From: Wenxinia saemankumensis
Lineage (GTDB): Bacteria > Pseudomonadota > Alphaproteobacteria > Rhodobacterales > Rhodobacteraceae
Length of the DNA: 64,000 nucleotides
Reading direction: 5' to 3'
NCBI RefSeq assembly: GCF_900141735.1
Contig: NZ_FQYO01000001.1
Coordinates: 761,479-825,478 of the forward strand
The position numbers were made by a program, and so were the translations under genes. Positions within the stretch are counted from its first letter, which is position 1. Each line of letters opens with the position of its first letter. Under the pieces are notes generated by a model. That model made no database searches and had not been told where the DNA came from. It saw only the letters and a program-made list of their open reading frames with translations. Below are positions 17,493 through 26,294 of the stretch, piece by piece.

Positions 17493-18469
17493 CTGGCGTC
17501 CTTTCGTTCCGGTGCGTCTGCCTGCATCCGGTCCAGCAGCGGGCGGACCAGCCGGTCCACATCCGCCGGGTCGGGCACGTGGCGGTATTCGACATGAGTC
17601 GCGGCGGGCGCGCGTTCGGCCGCCGCCTCGGCGCCTGTGGACATCACGACGACGCTCCGCCCCTCGACCGTGGCGGCGACGTCGCCCGTCTCCATCTGCG
17701 TGACGGTCACGTCGGCGACATGCGGGGCGAAGCGGCGCACGCCCAGCTCCAGCACGGGCAGGTAATCGGCGAAGCGGGACACGACGGCGACCCGGGCCAT
17801 CGGGTCGATCGAGGCGAGCGCCATTCGCGTCTCCTCCGACGGGATGAAGCGCAGGGCGACGATGGGCGCGGCCGGCCCCAGCGCCTCGACCCGGCCGACC
17901 AGCGCGGCGAAGGTCAGGATGATCTCCGCCTCGCGCAGCCTGTCCGCCGTCTCGGCCGGCACCTGGCCCGGCTGCACCCCCAGCGTGACCGCCCCGACCG
18001 AGGCCGCCTCTCCCAGCTGGGCGGCGATCCGGCGGGCGTAACTGCGGGTCGCGTCCTCGAACAGGCCGACCACGACGACGCGGGCGGGTCGGGCGCGGCC
18101 GGTCCGGCGCAGGATGCGGGCGGCGAAGAGCGCGGTCACGTCGTCGGCGCTCAGCCCCGCGTCGAGCGCCCGGTCGATGGCGGCGTCGAGGTCGGACCAT
18201 ACCCGGTCCGCGCCCGACGCGCCGAGGCGCGCCAGTGCGGAAGGGGCGACGAAGGTGCCGGAACCGGGCCGGCTCTCCACCAGCCCGGCCGCGCGCAGCT
18301 GGGCGTAGACCTTGCTGACGGTCATCGGCGCGACCCCGGCCTCGGCGGCCAGCTCGCGGACCGAGGGCAGCGCGTCGCCGGCGCCGAGCGAGCCGTCCGC
18401 AATCGAATGGACGATGCGGGCCCGCATGTCGGCCCGCGGTCGCGCCCTGTCCCCGTCCGTATCACCCAT
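17489..18469 (-). CDS. GntR-family transcriptional regulator
   Basis: About 326 aa. N-terminal winged helix: MRARIVHSIADGSLGAGDALPSVRELAAEAGVAPMTVSKVYAQLRAAGLVESRPGSGTFVAPS. The remaining 220 residues are alpha/beta (RPARVVVVGLFEDATRSYARRIAAQLGE...), not an aminotransferase (MocR) or a UTRA domain; by look it could be a periplasmic-binding-like effector domain. First gene of the six-gene minus-strand chain and divergent from a Dpp-type importer starting 175 bases away, so it probably controls both. An upstream in-frame Met at 18595 would add 42 unlikely residues. Confidence 0.82.
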   Translation of the reverse strand: MGDTDGDRARPRADMRARIVHSIADGSLGAGDALPSVRELAAEAGVAPMTVSKVYAQLRAAGLVESRPGSGTFVAPSALARLGASGADRVWSDLDAAIDRALDAGLSADDVTALFAARILRRTGRARPARVVVVGLFEDATRSYARRIAAQLGEAASVGAVTLGVQPGQVPAETADRLREAEIILTFAALVGRVEALGPAAPIVALRFIPSEETRMALASIDPMARVAVVSRFADYLPVLELGVRRFAPHVADVTVTQMETGDVAATVEGRSVVVMSTGAEAAAERAPAATHVEYRHVPDPADVDRLVRPLLDRMQADAPERKDAR

Positions 18470-18644
18470 CCCGCTGCCCCGTCCTTCATTTGTAGCACGA
18501 TTTCCGGGCAGTGATCCCGAAAACCCGGCCTTCTGGGTGAGACTAGCCACGAAATTTCGACGCGTCCAGCCAACTGCTCCATTGACTGAATACAATTCGT
18601 TTGCAACGCTTCTCCAAAATAGAACACTTCAACGGAGAGGAAGC

Positions 18645-20222
18645 ATGACCATTCTCAGGACCATGGCCGTCTCGGCCACCGCGCTGCTCGCCGCGACGCC
18701 CTTGCTCGCCCAGGAGCGCGGCGGCACGCTGACCTACGGCCGCTATGCGGACAGCCTGTTCCTCGATCCGGTGCTGAACGACGCCAATGTCGACATCTGG
18801 ATCCTGTCGAACATGTACGACACGCTCCTGCTGCCCTCCGAGGACGGCAGCGGCGTCGAGCCCGGCCTCGCCACCGGGTACGAGGTGTCCGAGGACGGCA
18901 TGACGGTCACGCTGACGATGCGCGAGGACATCATGTTCTCGGACGGCAGCCCGATCACCACGGACGACGTGATCTGGTCGCTCGACCGCGCCCGCAACCC
19001 CGATAACGGCATCTGGAACTTCCTCCTGGCCTCGGTCAGCGAGGTCACCTCCCCCGAGGATGGGATGATCCGGATCAGCCTCAGCCAGCCCGACCCGGCC
19101 ATCATTCCGGCGCTGACGGTCTTCAACTCCGCCATCATGCCGCAGGCCGCGTTCGAGGCGGCGGACGGCGAGACCGACGCCGAGAAGGCCGAGGCCTTCG
19201 CGCAGAACCCGGTCGGCTCGGGCGCCTTCGTGCTGGAGAGCTGGGATCGCGGCTCGGAAATGCACCTGGTGCGCAACGAATACTACTGGGCAGACGGCGA
19301 GGACGGCGAGAAGCTGCCCTATCTCGACGCGATCACCTTCGAAGTGATCCCCGACGACGCCACCCGGATCCTGCGCCTCCAGTCGGGCGAGCTGGACGGG
19401 GCCGAGATGATCCCCTTCGCACGGGTGCAGGAACTGCAGAACGACCCGAACATCACGATGGAGCTCTTTCCCTCGACCTACGTCCATTACATCACGATGA
19501 ACGTGCGGGACGAGATCGGAGGAGAGGACAACCCGCTGTCCGACCCGCTGGTGCGCGAGGCGATGAACTACGCCACCAACAAGGAAGCGATCATCCAGAC
19601 CGTCACCTTCGGCGTCGGCACCCCGATGGAAAGCTACATGTCGATGGCGACCCCGCTCGCCTCGGGGGACGGCCCGCTCTATCCCTACGACCTGGAACGG
19701 GCGCAGGAGCTGATGGCGCAATCCGGGTATCCGGACGGCTTCAGCACCTCGATCCTCGCGCTTGCGGGCAACCAGGACGACATCGGCATCTCGACCGCGC
19801 TGCAGCAGATGTGGGGCCAGATCGGCATCGACCTCGAGATCCAGCAGGTCGACAACGCGACCCGCACCGAGGAGTACCGCAACGGCACCTTCGACATGCG
19901 CGTCGCGGGCTGGACCAACGACATCGCCGATCCGGGCCAGATCACGTCCTATTTCGCCTATTCGCCGACCATCGACGCCCTCCATTCGGGCTGGATGAAC
20001 GAGGAGGTCGACAGCCTGTTCGAGGCGAGCCAGAGCGAGATCGACGTCGCCACCCGGACCGAGCAATACGCCCGGATCCAGGAGATCTTCAACACGACGG
20101 GGCCGATCGTCCCGCTCTACGAGACGCCCTACCCGGTCGCGCTGCAGAACGACGTCCACGGCTTCGTGCAGATCCCGCTCGGCAACAACATCTTCCGCGG
20201 CGCCTGGATCGAGCAGGAATAA
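18645..20222 (+). CDS. Dpp/Opp-type ABC transporter, substrate-binding protein
   Basis: 525 aa SBP_bac_5 protein with a signal peptide ending in LLAATPLLAQ-ERGGTLTYGR. Typical internal motifs: VEPGLATGYEVSEDGMTVTLTMREDIMFSDGSPITTDDVIWSLDRA and GSGAFVLESWDRGSEMHLVRNEYYW. The ATG follows a good ribosome site (GGAGAGGAAGC). First gene of an operon running through two permeases, two ATPases, an M32 carboxypeptidase and an RraA-like protein. The peptidase neighbours make a peptide- or amide-like ligand likely, but this is inference. Confidence 0.87.
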   Translation: MTILRTMAVSATALLAATPLLAQERGGTLTYGRYADSLFLDPVLNDANVDIWILSNMYDTLLLPSEDGSGVEPGLATGYEVSEDGMTVTLTMREDIMFSDGSPITTDDVIWSLDRARNPDNGIWNFLLASVSEVTSPEDGMIRISLSQPDPAIIPALTVFNSAIMPQAAFEAADGETDAEKAEAFAQNPVGSGAFVLESWDRGSEMHLVRNEYYWADGEDGEKLPYLDAITFEVIPDDATRILRLQSGELDGAEMIPFARVQELQNDPNITMELFPSTYVHYITMNVRDEIGGEDNPLSDPLVREAMNYATNKEAIIQTVTFGVGTPMESYMSMATPLASGDGPLYPYDLERAQELMAQSGYPDGFSTSILALAGNQDDIGISTALQQMWGQIGIDLEIQQVDNATRTEEYRNGTFDMRVAGWTNDIADPGQITSYFAYSPTIDALHSGWMNEEVDSLFEASQSEIDVATRTEQYARIQEIFNTTGPIVPLYETPYPVALQNDVHGFVQIPLGNNIFRGAWIEQE

Positions 20223-20232
20223 GCGCCCTCCG

Positions 20233-20261
20233 GCAGGGGCCCTTTCCCGGGGCCCCCGCCC
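20233..20261 (+). other. intercistronic hairpin between binding protein and permease genes
   Basis: GGC-A-GGGGCCC, a seven-base loop, GGGCCCC-C-GCC: a ten-pair GC stem with one A.C mismatch, in the 79-base gap after the substrate-binding gene. Such stems often protect the upstream mRNA or partly stop transcription so that binding protein outnumbers permease. No T-run follows. Confidence 0.6.
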
Positions 20262-20301
20262 ATCCTCCCGGGCAGACCCCGGACGAAAGGTCCCCCTCCC
20301 C

Positions 20302-21240
20302 TTGTCGATGCCCGAATTCATCGCGCGCCGCCTGGTGCAACTGATCCCGACGCTGATCTTCATCCTCGTGGTCGTCTTCGTCCTCGTGCGGCTGCTGCCG
20401 GGCGACCCGGCAAGCGCCGTGCTGGGCGACCGCGCGCTCGACGCCGACGTCGAACGGATCAACCGCGAACTGGGGCTCGACCGGTCGATCCCGGTGCAGT
20501 TCTGGGTCTTCGTGAAGTCCTTCCTGACCGGCGATCTCGGCAACTCGATCTCGCTGCGGATCCCGGTCACGCAGCTGATCGCCGACCGGCTGCCGATCAC
20601 CATGCTGCTGACGCTGATGGCCGCCGCGATCGCCCTGATCATCGCCATTCCGCTGGCCTTCGTCGCGGCCCTCCGGCGCGAGCGGCTGCCCGACACGCTG
20701 ATCCGCGGCGGCTTCCAGGTGGGGCTGTCGATGCCGGTCTTCTACATCGGTCTCGTGCTGCTGACCGTCTTCGGCGCGAACCTGCGCTGGTTCCCCGTCG
20801 GCGGCTACGGGGATACGTTCCCGGAGCACCTCTACCACCTGTTCCTGCCCGCCGTGACGCTGGCCCTGTCGCTGTCGGCGATCCTTATGCGCAACCTGCG
20901 TGCCGCGATCATCGAGGTGCTGGACGCCGACTACGTCACCTTCGCCCGGTCCAAGGGGCTTCGGACCCGGCTCATCCTGTTCCGTCACATCCTGCGCAAT
21001 GCGCTGATCTCGACGCTGGCGCTGTTCGGCCTGTCGATCGGCACGCTTCTGGGCGGGGCGGTCATCACCGAGACCGTCTTCGCCATTCCCGGCGCCGGGC
21101 GGCTGATGGTCGACAGCATCTACGGCCGTGATTACCCGGTCGTGCAGGGGCTGACCGTGACGCTGGCCGTCGTCGTCTCGATCACCTTCCTGCTGACCGA
21201 CCTGCTGCAGGCCTGGCTCGACCCGCGGGTGACGAAATGA
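20302..21240 (+). CDS. Dpp-type ABC transporter permease (DppB-like)
   Basis: About 312 aa. Hydrophobic start FIARRLVQLIPTLIFILVVVFVLVRLLPGDPASAVLGDRA, the DppB hallmark, LGLDRSIPVQFWVF, and later ADYVTFARSKGL, ETVFAIPGAGRLMVDSIYGRDYPVVQG. The start may be the TTG at 20302 (better spaced from AAGG) or the ATG two codons later. Ends overlapping the next permease by 4 bases. Confidence 0.87.
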   Translation: MSMPEFIARRLVQLIPTLIFILVVVFVLVRLLPGDPASAVLGDRALDADVERINRELGLDRSIPVQFWVFVKSFLTGDLGNSISLRIPVTQLIADRLPITMLLTLMAAAIALIIAIPLAFVAALRRERLPDTLIRGGFQVGLSMPVFYIGLVLLTVFGANLRWFPVGGYGDTFPEHLYHLFLPAVTLALSLSAILMRNLRAAIIEVLDADYVTFARSKGLRTRLILFRHILRNALISTLALFGLSIGTLLGGAVITETVFAIPGAGRLMVDSIYGRDYPVVQGLTVTLAVVVSITFLLTDLLQAWLDPRVTK

Positions 21241-22106
21241 GCGAGAGCGCCCAGCCCGAAGCCGCGGACGCCGCGCGCCGGTCGGTCCGACTGCCCCGTC
21301 CGGGGCATCTGCCCCTGCCGTTCATCGGCGGTGCGCTGATCCTCGGCCTGTCGGTCTTCGTCGCAGCCTTTCCGGGGCTCTTCGCCCCCTACGACCCGCT
21401 CGCCTTCGACTACAACGCCGTCCTGCAGGGGCCGAGCGCGGCGCATCCGTTCGGCACCGACAATTTCGGGCGGGACGTCCTGTCCCGGGTCATCCACGCC
21501 TACACGATCGACATGCAGATCGCGATCTTCGCGACGATCTTTCCCTTCGTCTTCGGCACCGCCGTGGGCGCCCTGGTCGGCTATGCGGGCGGGATCGCCG
21601 AGACGATCTTTGGCCGCGTCGTCGACGCCGTCATCACCTTCCCCTTCCTCGTGCTGGTGATCGCCATCGTCAGCGTGCTCGGTCCCGGCCTCGGCAACAT
21701 GTACATCGCCGTCGGCCTGGTCGGATGGGTGTTCTACGCGCGGATCACGGCGGCGGAGGTGCGGGTGCAGAAACGGCTCGACTACGCCGATGCCGGCCGC
21801 GCGATGGGCTACACCCATGCGCGCATCATCTTCCGCCACCTGCTGCCGAACGCGATCACGCCGGCGATCGTCTACTGGATGACGGACATGGCGCTGGCGA
21901 TCCTGCTCGGCTCGTCGCTCGGCTATCTCGGCCTCGGCGCGCAGCCGCCGGCGGCGGAATGGGGCGTGCAGATCGCGGAGGCCAAGAACTTCATGTCGAC
22001 GGCCTGGTGGATGGGCGTCTTTCCCGGCCTCGCCATCGTCGTGACCGGCCTCGGCTTCTCGCTCCTCGGCGACGGGCTGGCAGAACTGCTGAGGACGCGG
22101 CGATGA
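21237..22106 (+). CDS. Dpp-type ABC transporter permease (DppC-like)
   Basis: 289 aa. Polar N-terminus of about 28 residues, then a membrane segment, AAHPFGTDNFGRDVLSRVIHA (GTDxxGRD signature), YADAGRAMGYTHARIIFRHLLPN (EAA-type loop) and SLGYLGLGAQPPAAEWGVQIAEAKNFM. Forms the pore with the preceding DppB-like subunit. 4-base overlaps on both sides. Confidence 0.88.
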   Translation: MSESAQPEAADAARRSVRLPRPGHLPLPFIGGALILGLSVFVAAFPGLFAPYDPLAFDYNAVLQGPSAAHPFGTDNFGRDVLSRVIHAYTIDMQIAIFATIFPFVFGTAVGALVGYAGGIAETIFGRVVDAVITFPFLVLVIAIVSVLGPGLGNMYIAVGLVGWVFYARITAAEVRVQKRLDYADAGRAMGYTHARIIFRHLLPNAITPAIVYWMTDMALAILLGSSLGYLGLGAQPPAAEWGVQIAEAKNFMSTAWWMGVFPGLAIVVTGLGFSLLGDGLAELLRTRR

Positions 22107-23086
22107 GCCTTCTTCGCGTGCGCGATCTCACCGCCACCTTCGGGGCGGGGGCCAGCCGGCTGACGGCGGTGAACCGCGTCAGCTTCGACGTGGCGCAGGG
22201 CGAGGTACTGGGCCTCGTCGGAGAGAGCGGATCGGGCAAGTCCGTGACCCTGCGGGCGCTCCTGCGCCTGCTGCCGGTGGGCGGCGCGGTATCGGGGCGG
22301 GTCGAGTGGGAGGGGCGCGACCTCGTCACGGCCGGCGACCGCGAGCTGCGGGCGGTGCGCGGCCGCCAGATCTCGATGATCTTCCAGGAGCCGATGACCT
22401 CGCTGAACCCGGTCCTGCCCGTCCGTGTGCAGATCGAGGAGAACCTGCGCGCCCATACGGGCCTGCGCGGCCGCGCCCGTACCGCCCGGGCGAAGGAGCT
22501 GCTGGATCTCGTCGGCATCCCCGATGCCGGGCGGCGGCTGGACGAGTTCCCGCACCAGTTCTCGGGCGGCATGCGACAGCGCGTGATGATCGCCATCGCG
22601 CTCGCTTCCGAGCCGCGGCTGCTGCTCGCGGACGAGCCCACGACCGCGCTCGACGTCACGATCCAGGACCAGATCCTCAAGCTGATCCTCGACCTGAAGG
22701 ACCAGCTGGGGATGAGCGTCGTGCTCGTGACCCATGACTTGGGCGTCGTCGCCGAGACCTGCGACCGGATGGCGGTGATGTATGCCGGCCGGATCGTCGA
22801 GACGGGCAGCGTCACCGACGTCTTCGCCCGCCCGGCCCATGCCTACACGGCGGGTCTCATGGCCTCGGTCCCGCGGGCCAGCGCGGCGCGGTCGGTGCTG
22901 CATTCGATCGAGGGCACGCCGCCGCAGCTGGACCGGGTGCCGCCCGGCTGCGCGTTCCATCCGCGCTGCCGCTTCGCCACCGACATCTGCCGCCGCGACG
23001 TGCCGGCGCTGGAGCCGCGGGTCGGCGAAAGATTGTCGGCCTGCCACCATGCGGACGCCGTCGCCGCGGAAGGAAGCCCGGTATGA
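22103..23086 (+). CDS. Dpp-type ABC transporter ATP-binding protein (DppD-like)
   Basis: About 327 aa. Walker A GESGSGKS, Q-loop IFQEPMTSLNPVLPV, signature FSGGMRQRVMIAIAL, Walker B LLLADEPTTALDVT, switch His VLVTHDLG. The C-terminal oligopeptide-transporter extension carries the four-cysteine FeS-like pattern CAFHPRCRFATDICRRDVPAL...C typical of DppD/OppD. The start overlaps the DppC-like stop by 4 bases. Confidence 0.88.
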   Translation: MSLLRVRDLTATFGAGASRLTAVNRVSFDVAQGEVLGLVGESGSGKSVTLRALLRLLPVGGAVSGRVEWEGRDLVTAGDRELRAVRGRQISMIFQEPMTSLNPVLPVRVQIEENLRAHTGLRGRARTARAKELLDLVGIPDAGRRLDEFPHQFSGGMRQRVMIAIALASEPRLLLADEPTTALDVTIQDQILKLILDLKDQLGMSVVLVTHDLGVVAETCDRMAVMYAGRIVETGSVTDVFARPAHAYTAGLMASVPRASAARSVLHSIEGTPPQLDRVPPGCAFHPRCRFATDICRRDVPALEPRVGERLSACHHADAVAAEGSPV

Positions 23087-24081
23087 GCGAGACCGTCCTG
23101 AGCGTCGAGGACGTCCGCAAGGACTTCCCCATCACCCGCGGCGTGCTGGAGCGGCTGCGCGGCCGGCCGCAGCGTGCGGTCCACGCCCTGAACGGCGTCA
23201 GTCTGGAGGTGAAGCGGGGCGAGACGCTGGGCATCGTCGGCGAGAGCGGGTGCGGCAAGTCCACCCTCGCCCGCTGCCTCGTGCGCCTCCTCGACCTCGA
23301 CGGCGGGCGCATCGTCCACGAGGGGACCGACGTGTCGGGCCTGACCGGGCCGGACCGGCGCGCGTTCAACCGCCGGGTCCAGATGATCTTCCAGGATCCC
23401 TATTCGTCCCTGAACCCCCGCATGTCCGTCCGCCAGATCCTGACCGAGGCGATGCGCGTCCACGACATGCGCCCCGCCGCCGAGATCCCCGCCCGGATCG
23501 AGGAGCTCCTGGACCTCGTCCGCCTGCCCGCCGGATCGGCCGACAAGCGGCCGCACGAATTCTCGGGCGGCCAGCGCCAGCGGATCGGCATCGCCCGCGC
23601 CCTCTGCGTCGAGCCCGAGGTGCTGGTGGCGGACGAGCTGGTCAGCGCGCTGGACGTGAGCGTGCAGGCGCAGGTCGTGAACCTGCTGCTGGAACTGCAG
23701 GAGCGGCTGCACCTCACCGTCGTCTTCGTTGCCCACGACCTGCGGCTGGTGCGGCACATCTCGCACCGGGTCGCGGTCATGTACCTGGGCAAGGTCGTCG
23801 AGGTCGCCGAGGCGGAGGAGCTGTTCGAGCGCCCCCGCCACCCCTATACGCAGGCCCTTCTCCATGCCGCGCCGTCGCTCGACCCCGCCCAGCGGACCCG
23901 CGCCGTCGCCGCCAGGGGCGAGCTGCCCAGCCCCATCGACCTGCCCTCGGGCTGCCTGTTCCGGACCCGTTGCCCGCATGCCTTCGACCGCTGCGTGGTC
24001 GAGGAACCCGCCCTCACCCCGCGCGGGACCGGCCATGTCGCCGCCTGCCATATCGACGCCCCCGTCTTCGAGGCCTCCTGA
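23083..24081 (+). CDS. Dpp-type ABC transporter ATP-binding protein (DppF-like)
   Basis: 332 aa. Walker A GESGCGKSTLARCLVRLLDLDGGRI, Q-loop IFQDPYSSLNPRMSV, signature FSGGQRQRIGIARAL, Walker B VLVADELVSALDVSVQ, switch His FVAHDLR. C-terminal extension with CLFRTRCPHAFDRCVVEEPAL. The Walker B Glu is followed by LVSALD rather than the usual PTSALD, a minor variation. Directly abuts the M32 gene. Confidence 0.88.
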   Translation: MSETVLSVEDVRKDFPITRGVLERLRGRPQRAVHALNGVSLEVKRGETLGIVGESGCGKSTLARCLVRLLDLDGGRIVHEGTDVSGLTGPDRRAFNRRVQMIFQDPYSSLNPRMSVRQILTEAMRVHDMRPAAEIPARIEELLDLVRLPAGSADKRPHEFSGGQRQRIGIARALCVEPEVLVADELVSALDVSVQAQVVNLLLELQERLHLTVVFVAHDLRLVRHISHRVAVMYLGKVVEVAEAEELFERPRHPYTQALLHAAPSLDPAQRTRAVAARGELPSPIDLPSGCLFRTRCPHAFDRCVVEEPALTPRGTGHVAACHIDAPVFEAS

Positions 24082-25590
24082 ATGTCCTATGCCGCCTTCC
24101 GTGCCGAGATCGGCCGGATCAACGACCTGCTCTGCGTGATGAACCTCGCCGACTGGGATTCCCGCGTGACGATGCCCCCGGGCGGCACCGATGCCCGTGC
24201 TGACCAGATGGCGACGCTGACCGGCCTCGCCCGCGGCATGGCCACCGGCGACGCCCTCGCCCGCGCCATCGACGGCGCGAAGGATGAGCTGCACGACGGC
24301 GATCCCCGCCTCGCTGAGGTGGAGCAGGCCGAGCGCGAACGGGCGATCCTCACCGCCGTGCCGGCCGAGATCACCGAGGAGATGGCGGGGCTGAAGGCCC
24401 GGGCCCATGCCGCCTGGGCCGAGGCGCGGGCGAGCAGCGACTTCGCCGCCTACGCGCCGGTGCTGCGCCGGATGATGGAGCTGAACCGCCGCATCGCCGA
24501 GGCGATCGGCCATGACGGCCATCCCTACGACGCGATGGTGTCCCGCTTCGAGCCGGGCATGACATGGGCACGGCTGCAGGAGGTCTACACCGCGCTGAAG
24601 GACGGCATCGCGCCCCTCCTCGACAAGGCCCTCGCCGCCGAGCCCGCCCGGGCCGACATCCTCACCCGCCCCTTCCCCGTGGCGCAGCAGCGCGCCTTCG
24701 GCCTGAGCATGGCGCAGCGCATGGGCTACGACATGGCGCGCGGCCGGCTCGACGATACCGCCCATCCGTTCGAGATCAGCCAGACCCGCGGCGACGTGCG
24801 GATCACCTCGCGCTTCCGCGACGAATGGCATCCGGGCGGCACCTTCGCGATGTGGCACGAGGTGGGGCACGCGATGTACGAGCAGAACATCGCCCCCGAG
24901 CACACCCGCACGATCTGGGCCACCGACCTCGTCAACCTCTACGCCGTCGGCGGCGCCTCGTTCGGGATGCACGAGGCGCAGAGCCGGATGTGGGAGAACC
25001 GCGTCGGCCGGTCCGAACGGTTCTGGGAGCTGCATTTCGACGAGTTGAAGGCCGCCTTCCCCGACCAACTGGCAGACGTCTCGGCCCGCGACTACTGGCG
25101 CGCCGTGAACGCCCCGCGCCCCGACTTCATCCGCGTCGAGGCGGACGAGCTGACCTACGATCTGCACATCATCCTGCGCTCGGGGATCGAGGCGGACCTC
25201 GTGGCCGGCGACCTCGACGTGGCCGACCTGCCGGGCGTCTGGAACGAGAGGTTCCGCGACCTGCTGGGGCTGGCGGTGCCGGACGACACGCGCGGCTGCC
25301 TGCAGGACGTCCATTGGGCCCACGGCTACCTCGGCAGCTTTCCGACCTACACGCTGGGCAACATCATGTCCTCGCAGCTCTTCGCCGCCGCGCAGGACGC
25401 GCCCGGCGTCACGGACGGGCTGGAGGCGGGCGACTACGCCCCGCTCTTCGACTTCATGGCCGCGAACGTCTGGGCCCACGGGCGCTCGTCGTCCCCTGAC
25501 CGGACCCTGCGCCGGGTGACGGGCGGACCGCTCGACCCCGCGCCCTACCTCGCCGACCTGACCGCCAAGGTGGAAAGCTTCGCGGCATGA
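24082..25590 (+). CDS. M32 family metallocarboxypeptidase
   Basis: 502 aa, normal for carboxypeptidase Taq. The zinc motif HEVGHAMYEQ lies at about residues 259-267, followed by the family's third-ligand segment GMHEAQSRMWENRVGRS and the conserved DELTYDLHIILR. Removes C-terminal residues from peptides in the cytoplasm. It starts on the base after the DppF-like stop codon and overlaps the next gene by 4 bases, so uptake and peptide trimming are one transcription unit. Confidence 0.9.
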   Translation: MSYAAFRAEIGRINDLLCVMNLADWDSRVTMPPGGTDARADQMATLTGLARGMATGDALARAIDGAKDELHDGDPRLAEVEQAERERAILTAVPAEITEEMAGLKARAHAAWAEARASSDFAAYAPVLRRMMELNRRIAEAIGHDGHPYDAMVSRFEPGMTWARLQEVYTALKDGIAPLLDKALAAEPARADILTRPFPVAQQRAFGLSMAQRMGYDMARGRLDDTAHPFEISQTRGDVRITSRFRDEWHPGGTFAMWHEVGHAMYEQNIAPEHTRTIWATDLVNLYAVGGASFGMHEAQSRMWENRVGRSERFWELHFDELKAAFPDQLADVSARDYWRAVNAPRPDFIRVEADELTYDLHIILRSGIEADLVAGDLDVADLPGVWNERFRDLLGLAVPDDTRGCLQDVHWAHGYLGSFPTYTLGNIMSSQLFAAAQDAPGVTDGLEAGDYAPLFDFMAANVWAHGRSSSPDRTLRRVTGGPLDPAPYLADLTAKVESFAA

Positions 25591-26081
25591 CCCTTGCCCC
25601 GCAGGACCCCATCGTCACGGCCGATCTCTATGACGACCACCACAAGCGGGTGGAGGTGATCGACCTGCAGTTCCGCAGTTTCGGCGGCGTGGAGACGTTC
25701 TTCGGCCCCGCGGCGGTGCTGGAGACCCACCACGACCACGAACCCGTTCTCGCCGCGCTGTCCGAGCCGGGCAAGGCCCGCGTGCTCGTCGTGGCCGCGC
25801 AGGGCTCGCTCACGGTCGGCGTCATGGGCGACCGGCTGGCGGCGCGCGCCGTCGAGAACGGCTGGCGCGGCGTCATCGTCGACGGCGCCATCCGCGACAG
25901 CCTCGGGATGGAGCCCCTGCCCCTCGGGGTGCGCGCCCGCGGCACGACCGCTCGCCGGGGCTGGGCGCCGGGCCCCTCGCGGCGCGGTGGCCCGGTCACG
26001 ATCGGCGGTGTCCAGATCCGCGACGGCGACTGGATCTATGCAGATCGCGACGCGGTGATGCGATCGCACGAGCCGCTCTAG
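25587..26081 (+). CDS. RraA-like protein (HMG/CHA aldolase fold)
   Basis: 164 aa. Matches the RraA/4-hydroxy-4-methyl-2-oxoglutarate aldolase family: ITADLYDDHHKRVEVIDLQFRSFGG, GSLTVGVMGDRLAARAVENGWRGVIVDGAIRDSLGMEPLPLGVRARGTTARRG, GVQIRDGDWIYADRDAVM. The GxxxDRLA and DGxxRD segments form the divalent-metal/oxaloacetate site in aldolase members. It may be an RNase E regulator-like protein or a 2-oxoacid aldolase/decarboxylase; the catabolic operon favours an enzyme. Final gene of the Dpp operon. Confidence 0.8.
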   Translation: MTLAPQDPIVTADLYDDHHKRVEVIDLQFRSFGGVETFFGPAAVLETHHDHEPVLAALSEPGKARVLVVAAQGSLTVGVMGDRLAARAVENGWRGVIVDGAIRDSLGMEPLPLGVRARGTTARRGWAPGPSRRGGPVTIGGVQIRDGDWIYADRDAVMRSHEPL

Positions 26082-26294
26082 GTCCGGCCGGCCCGTGCAG
26101 GGTCGCGCGCTGCGGATCCCTCGGCGTGCCATGCCGCTCCGGGGCCCCTGTCGACGCCGCACATGCAACGGCATTCGAAAGCGCGGACAACCGGCCGCGC
26201 CCGGCGCCCACCACCGGAGCGAGGGGAAAGTTCGGGCCGCGGGGTGCGGGCAATGCCGCAGATCAGGCGAGAGCCGCCGCGCCGCAAGGCGATG

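Noticed and set aside
18578..18610. TTGACT and TACAAT as a promoter for the Dpp operon
   Set aside because: The two elements are only three bases apart, and no properly spaced partner is visible for either.
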